A stretch of DNA of 9,336 nucleotides. It comes from UBA2965 sp036526135 (GTDB lineage: Bacteria > Pseudomonadota > Gammaproteobacteria > Pseudomonadales > Azotimanducaceae). A model generated the notes under the pieces. That model ran no database searches, was not told where the DNA came from, and saw only the letters and a list, made by a program, of their open reading frames with translations. Shown one piece after another: positions 6,363-9,336 of the stretch. The stretch's first letter is position 1, and each line of letters opens with the position of its first letter. The position numbers and the translations under genes are program-made. The DNA is taken from assembly GCA_036526135.1 (NCBI GenBank), contig DATCZA010000060.1:1-9336 (forward strand). The letters are read 5' to 3'.

Positions 6363-7589
6363 ATGGCCACCGCTGAAAACGTCGACCCGAAGCTCTGGCA
6401 GATCCTGCAGAAGATGAAGACCCCGGATTTCGAGCCGACGACGCCGCTTTCGGGTCCAGCCCTGTCCAAACGACGGGTGGCCATCGTCACCACCGCCGCC
6501 ATTCAGCGGGCTGGCGAGCGCCCCTTCTCCGCTCACGCCAGCGATTACCGGGTGATCCCGAGGGACGCTGCCGACTCCCTGACCATCGGGCACATCTCCG
6601 TCAATTTCGACCGATCCGGGTTTCAACGGGACTACAACGTGGTGTTCCCCATCGACCGGCTGGAGGAGCTCGCGCAGCGGGGAGAGATCGGATCCGTTGC
6701 CGACTATCACTACGCGTTCCTGGGATCCTCGAACCCGCTGAAGATGGAGGCAGCCGCAGGCCAGGTAGCCGGGCTGCTGAAACAGGACCGCGTCGACGCC
6801 GTGCTCCTCACACCCGTTTGACCCGCCTGCACGGGCACCGTGGGTGTCCTCGCTCACTACCTGGAACGCGCGGGCGTGGCCACCACGCAGATCAGCCTCA
6901 TCAGGCTCCATACGGAAAAGATCCGCCCCCCCAGGGCGCTGTGGGTCCCGTTCCAGCTCGGGCGCCCCCTGGGAGACCCCGAGGACCCGGCATTCCAGAC
7001 CCGCGTGCTCCGCTCAGCCCTGGCGCTGCTGGAGCGAACCGATGGCCCTGTTCTGGAGATTTTTCCGGACGATGCGCCCTCATCAGCAGCAACGGCCGCG
7101 GACGCCTGGGTATGCCCCATAGGCCTGCCTGCCGGAGCGCACGACCCCGATCCCGAGGCGGCTCTGCTGGACGAGATCGCCGCGATCCAGCCCTGGTACG
7201 AGCTCGCGCGCGAACGCCACGGGCGGACCACGGTCGGAGCCAGCGGGATGGACATCGCCGAGGTTGCCATACGTCTGAATGGCCTACTCGACCCGCAAGG
7301 CGCGGGCTCTTTCGAAGAGGCCGGAGAGAGCAGGAAGCAGCTCCATCATCTCGTCGGCGATCTGAGGGCGTACTACACCGAAGCCGCCACGGCACAGCCG
7401 GGCCGCACCGGCCTGACCCCATCGAGCAGAGAGATCGAGAACTGGTTCTGGGAGGAGACCGAGGCGGCTCAGATGCTTCTTCGCCTGCGCGATCGGCTGT
7501 CCGACAGCGCCGACCCGGAGCTCGCCTTTTTCGGCCGGCTGCTGACCGTACCCTTCAGCCACCAGCATCTGGCGCCGGCCGGCAGCTGA
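6363..7589 (+). CDS. GrdB/PrdB-like selenoprotein with in-frame UGA (Sec153)
   Basis: I read this as one 408-residue protein of the glycine/sarcosine/betaine/D-proline reductase selenoprotein B family, with TGA 6819-6821 decoded as selenocysteine 153. The N-terminal part (1-152) carries family features such as VAIVTTAAIQ, the SVNFDR segment, VVFPIDRL and DAVLLTPV. Immediately after the TGA, in the same frame, come PACTGTVGVLAHYLERAG and RPPRALWVPFQLGRPLG, the family's next blocks. The result is a U-P-A-C redox motif (U153, C156); the only other Cys is C251. The downstream part has no good ribosome-binding site for independent initiation. ATG 6363 has GAGGGA 8 nt upstream. In clostridia this family reduces amino-acid substrates; the substrate of aerobic homologues is not known, and here its operon partners are a P450, a crotonase and a sulfatase. 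Alternative: a nonsense-mutated pseudogene, made less likely by the exact position of the stop and the intact frame after it. Confidence 0.88.
6833..6849 (+). promoter_or_regulatory. Candidate bacterial SECIS hairpin downstream of the UGA
   Basis: Eleven nucleotides after the UGA, GGGCACC pairs with GGTGTCC (7 bp, one G-U) around a GTG triloop; opening the top pair gives a 5-nt loop. The loop starts 18 nt after the UGA and begins with G, which fits the known bacterial SECIS spacing and loop preference for SelB binding. A 2-bp extension (6829-6830 with 6852-6853) is possible across an internal loop. A competing 5-bp hairpin, CACGG-GCA-CCGTG (6830-6842), overlaps it. In a GC-rich gene such short stems arise by chance, so confidence rests mainly on the UGA context. 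Confidence 0.45.
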
Positions 7590-7679
7590 GCAGGCTCAGG
7601 TATTGCCGATGATGTGACCCAGCCAGTCATGATGGTGCTGGATCCGCAGCGGGACCCTATCGGGCTTTCCCCCTAGTTC

Positions 7680-7708
7680 GCGGGCCGCCGAGGCCGCGGC
7701 CCGCCTTT
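7680..7708 (+). terminator. Rho-independent terminator after the P450-selenoprotein operon
   Basis: A perfect 9-bp stem, GCGGGCCGC and GCGGCCCGC, encloses a 7-nt loop and is followed by CTTTC on the plus strand. It lies about 90 nt after the selenoprotein stop and about 30 nt from the stop of the convergent minus-strand gene. The T run is short; on the minus strand no T run follows, so it is oriented for the + operon. The rest of 7590-7736 shows no gene. Confidence 0.7.
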
Positions 7709-7736
7709 CGTCGAGGAGAATCGAAACCCGCCGGCG

Positions 7737-8495
7737 TTAATCGACCGGCGCCGGCACGCGGATGCGCGTGCCGATCATCAACCCGGATTCGCAGTTGGTG
7801 ATCTCATCGAACGCCCGATCGGCAGCCTGGCCACCTTCAGACGTCAACCAGGCCGTGCGGTACGCGCCGAAAGACGGCATGTCCGCGCTGACCACCAGGT
7901 AGTAGACGTCCGCCGACGTGTTGGCGTAGAGCGGCGTCCAGCGGATCACGTCGACTTTCGCACCTGCGGATTTGGCGTGAGCAATCCAGCCCTCCTCGGC
8001 GGCCGTCACGTCGTCCATGGTAGCGTCTTCATTCAGGGTGCACGCGAAGGTCTCCAGAAACGCGGAAGGATCCACGTCGTCCGGCGCGCCGAGGCCGTCG
8101 TAGAGAGTCTCAGACAAGAAGACGTTGGAATCGCACCGCGAAATCTCCTCGAAGCGCGCGTCGGCCGCCTGACCCTGGGGGCTGTTGACGTAGGCATGCC
8201 CCCCGGCGGCGAACGAATTGAGATTTGACGAGGATCCGAGCCAGAAGAAATCAGCCCCCGTGGTTGCCCGGTACGGCGTCAGGATCGCCGCGAAGTAGTC
8301 GTCCAGCGGGCCAGCTCCCATGGCATCCATCTGCTCGTTCCAGAAGTCCACGGCGGCCCACAGGTCCTTGCTGCCTTTGCCGTCCTTGAAATTACACGCG
8401 AAGGCCTCGCTGATGCGGCCCGTCTCCTGGGCCACCGTCGTGCAGGACAGCACGAACAGCATGGCGATCGCGGTGATGATCGTTGAGACTTTCAT
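7737..8495 (-). CDS. Exported protein with two tandem copies of a ~90-residue domain
   Basis: A 252-residue exported protein of unknown function. Residues 1-22 form a signal peptide (MKVSTIITAIAMLFVLSC, then TTVA-QE as a likely signal peptidase I site). VLSC at 15-18 resembles a lipobox but has Leu at -2, so a lipoprotein is less likely. The mature part is an internal duplication: copy 1 at about 30-121 begins EAFACNF and ends GQAADARFEEISRC; copy 2 at about 148-235 begins ETFACTL and ends GQAADRAFDEITNC. Each copy has one Cys at each end (34/121 and 152/235), which could close a disulfide in the periplasm. There are many Trp, Tyr and Phe between them. I chose the start at 8495 because it puts MKVS directly before the hydrophobic core, with GGGGGGAA just upstream; an ATG at 8531 would add 12 charged residues. 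It is convergent with the selenoprotein operon and divergent from the gene at 8723. Confidence 0.85.
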   Translation of the reverse strand: MKVSTIITAIAMLFVLSCTTVAQETGRISEAFACNFKDGKGSKDLWAAVDFWNEQMDAMGAGPLDDYFAAILTPYRATTGADFFWLGSSSNLNSFAAGGHAYVNSPQGQAADARFEEISRCDSNVFLSETLYDGLGAPDDVDPSAFLETFACTLNEDATMDDVTAAEEGWIAHAKSAGAKVDVIRWTPLYANTSADVYYLVVSADMPSFGAYRTAWLTSEGGQAADRAFDEITNCESGLMIGTRIRVPAPVD

Positions 8496-8722
8496 TGGTT
8501 CCCCCCATTTGTCCCGTTCATCTTTCGTCACTCATGCGGGAACAGCGCGTCTAACCCAAAGGCCGTCCGCTTCCGGACCGCCGGTCGACGTCTCTCTTCC
8601 CCTGGTGATGATACGCTGCAGATTCGCAGCCTCGAAACCTTGCAAATCGTCACAAAACGATGCCCCAACTCGTGGCGAGGTCTGCTACATTTGGATCATT
8701 GCAATCATCAGTTTTGTCAGGT
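8496..8722. promoter_or_regulatory. Divergent intergenic region with a possible extended -10
   Basis: This 227-nt gap separates two divergent genes for exported proteins and should carry both promoters. The right part (8640-8722) is AT-richer than the rest of the window. TGCTACATT at 8683-8691 resembles an extended -10 (TGn plus TAnnnT) for the rightward gene, 31 nt before its ATG; there is no good -35 at the usual distance. No clear leftward promoter was seen, and there is no convincing small gene. Confidence 0.3.
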
Positions 8723-9336
8723 ATGCGTTTTACTTTCCTGTTTCTGAGTATCCTGCTCGCCGCCACCCTTGCCGGCAACGCCAGCGCCGCGAGCTACCGA
8801 TCAGCACCCTCCGAACCCGTGACCAACGGTTTCGACCCCGTTCAGCGTGCGGCTGAGAGGCGCGCGCTCTACGACCAGCTCTGGGTCGAAAAGCTCGTGG
8901 TGACGGAGCCGGGGGTCCGGGTTCGGCTCAACGACGAGGATCTCCGGGCTTTGAGCGAAACGGTGTCCCAGGGCAATCGCCAGGTCCCGGCAGAGCGACG
9001 CCAGCGCATCGGCGTGGTCAAGCCCGTCGCCCACGGCGTGGACTTCGCCGGCATGGGTGCCGCGCCCACGCGGCCAAAGTCGTTTGCCGGCGGCCAGCTC
9101 CTTGCGAGCGGCGGCGGCCTCACCTGGACGGCGCTCGTGCGAGCCGAGGGCGCCACCGCGAGCCGGCTGCACTTCACAGGGGTCAATCTGCCCGAAGGCG
9201 CCGAGCTCTTCGTCTTCAACGAGCGCGGCCAGGCCTACGGGCCCTATACGGGCTCAGGCCGCAACGGCAACGGCGCGTTCTGGTCCGAAGCGCTCATCGG
9301 CACCGACACCTACGTGCACCTGCGCGTGCCGGGCGG
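8723..9336 (+). CDS. Exported protein, 3'-truncated; probable N-terminal part of a secreted serine protease
   Basis: The frame opens at ATG 8723 and runs without a stop to the window end (204 full codons). Residues 1-22 are a classic signal peptide (MRFTFLFLSILLAATLAG then NASA-AS), so the product is exported. Next come a charged region (about 24-95, with QRAAERRALYDQLW) and a beta-rich segment around 130-204 with LHFTGVNLPEGAELFVFNE, GQAYGPYTG and GAFWSEALIG. That arrangement recalls the N-terminal region found ahead of trypsin-like domains in some large secreted bacterial proteases. The protease assignment is inference: no catalytic His, Asp or Ser motif is inside the window. An AGG lies only 1 nt before the ATG, so the ribosome-binding site is poor; TTG codons at 8699 and 8714 are in frame but would spoil the signal peptide. 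Confidence 0.75.
   Translation, partial: MRFTFLFLSILLAATLAGNASAASYRSAPSEPVTNGFDPVQRAAERRALYDQLWVEKLVVTEPGVRVRLNDEDLRALSETVSQGNRQVPAERRQRIGVVKPVAHGVDFAGMGAAPTRPKSFAGGQLLASGGGLTWTALVRAEGATASRLHFTGVNLPEGAELFVFNERGQAYGPYTGSGRNGNGAFWSEALIGTDTYVHLRVPG

Noticed and set aside
6840..7589. Independent gene starting at GTG 6840
   Set aside because: There is no ribosome-binding site ahead of it. It starts in the middle of the family's conserved UPACTGTVG block and is in the same frame as 6363-6818, so it is the second part of the selenoprotein.
7587..7589. The final TGA of the selenoprotein gene as a second selenocysteine codon
   Set aside because: No UxxC or CxxU context surrounds it. The following 28 codons to the TAG at 7674 look unrelated to the family, so it is a normal stop.
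6818..7612. A 264-codon plus-strand frame overlapping the second half of the selenoprotein gene
   Set aside because: It reads an Arg/Pro/Ser-rich, low-complexity protein in a different frame. The overlapping frame, continuous with 6363, has recognisable family blocks.
8320..8856. A 178-codon plus-strand frame across the divergent intergenic region
   Set aside because: It overlaps the signal-peptide starts of two better-supported divergent genes and has no recognisable features.

Overview
This is a GC-rich window from a Gram-negative bacterium, most likely an aerobic, free-living member of the Pseudomonadota (possibly a marine or soil gammaproteobacterium; this placement is inferred from gene style, not from a marker gene). 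A TonB-dependent outer-membrane receptor implies an outer membrane, and a cytochrome P450 implies oxygen use. No rRNA, tRNA, CRISPR array, insertion sequence or integrase is visible.

Layout from left to right. A TonB-dependent receptor, truncated at its 5' end by the window edge (1-2111, +), ends at a strong GC hairpin (2124-2148). It converges on a small DUF454/YbaN-type membrane protein (2165-2548, -). That gene is divergent from a four-gene + strand run: cytochrome P450 (2632-3897), crotonase-fold enoyl-CoA hydratase/isomerase (3921-4691), formylglycine-type sulfatase (4704-6314) and a GrdB/PrdB-like protein (6363-7589). The gaps are 23, 12 and 48 nt, so this looks like one operon, and a GC hairpin with a short T run closes it at 7680-7708. 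Next come a minus-strand exported protein made of two copies of a roughly 90-residue domain (7737-8495) and, divergent from it, an exported protein that runs off the right edge (8723-9336) and resembles the N-terminal region of secreted trypsin-like proteases.

The main result is that the GrdB/PrdB-like gene is interrupted in frame by a TGA at 6819-6821. The frame continues for another 255 codons with the rest of the family's sequence. The TGA sits three codons before a Cys, giving U-P-A-C, the position where the glycine/sarcosine/betaine/D-proline reductase selenoprotein B family carries selenocysteine. A candidate bacterial SECIS hairpin (6833-6849) follows. I therefore annotate one 408-residue selenoprotein rather than two ORFs or a pseudogene. 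Conventional gene calling would split it.

Working together (inference): the receptor may import a hydrophobic or sulfated organic compound, the sulfatase remove a sulfate ester, the P450 hydroxylate the skeleton or side chain, and the crotonase act on a CoA-activated intermediate. The selenoprotein may add a reductive, thiol/selenol-dependent step. The substrate cannot be read from the sequence, and no P450 redox partner, formylglycine-generating enzyme or sel gene lies in the window.
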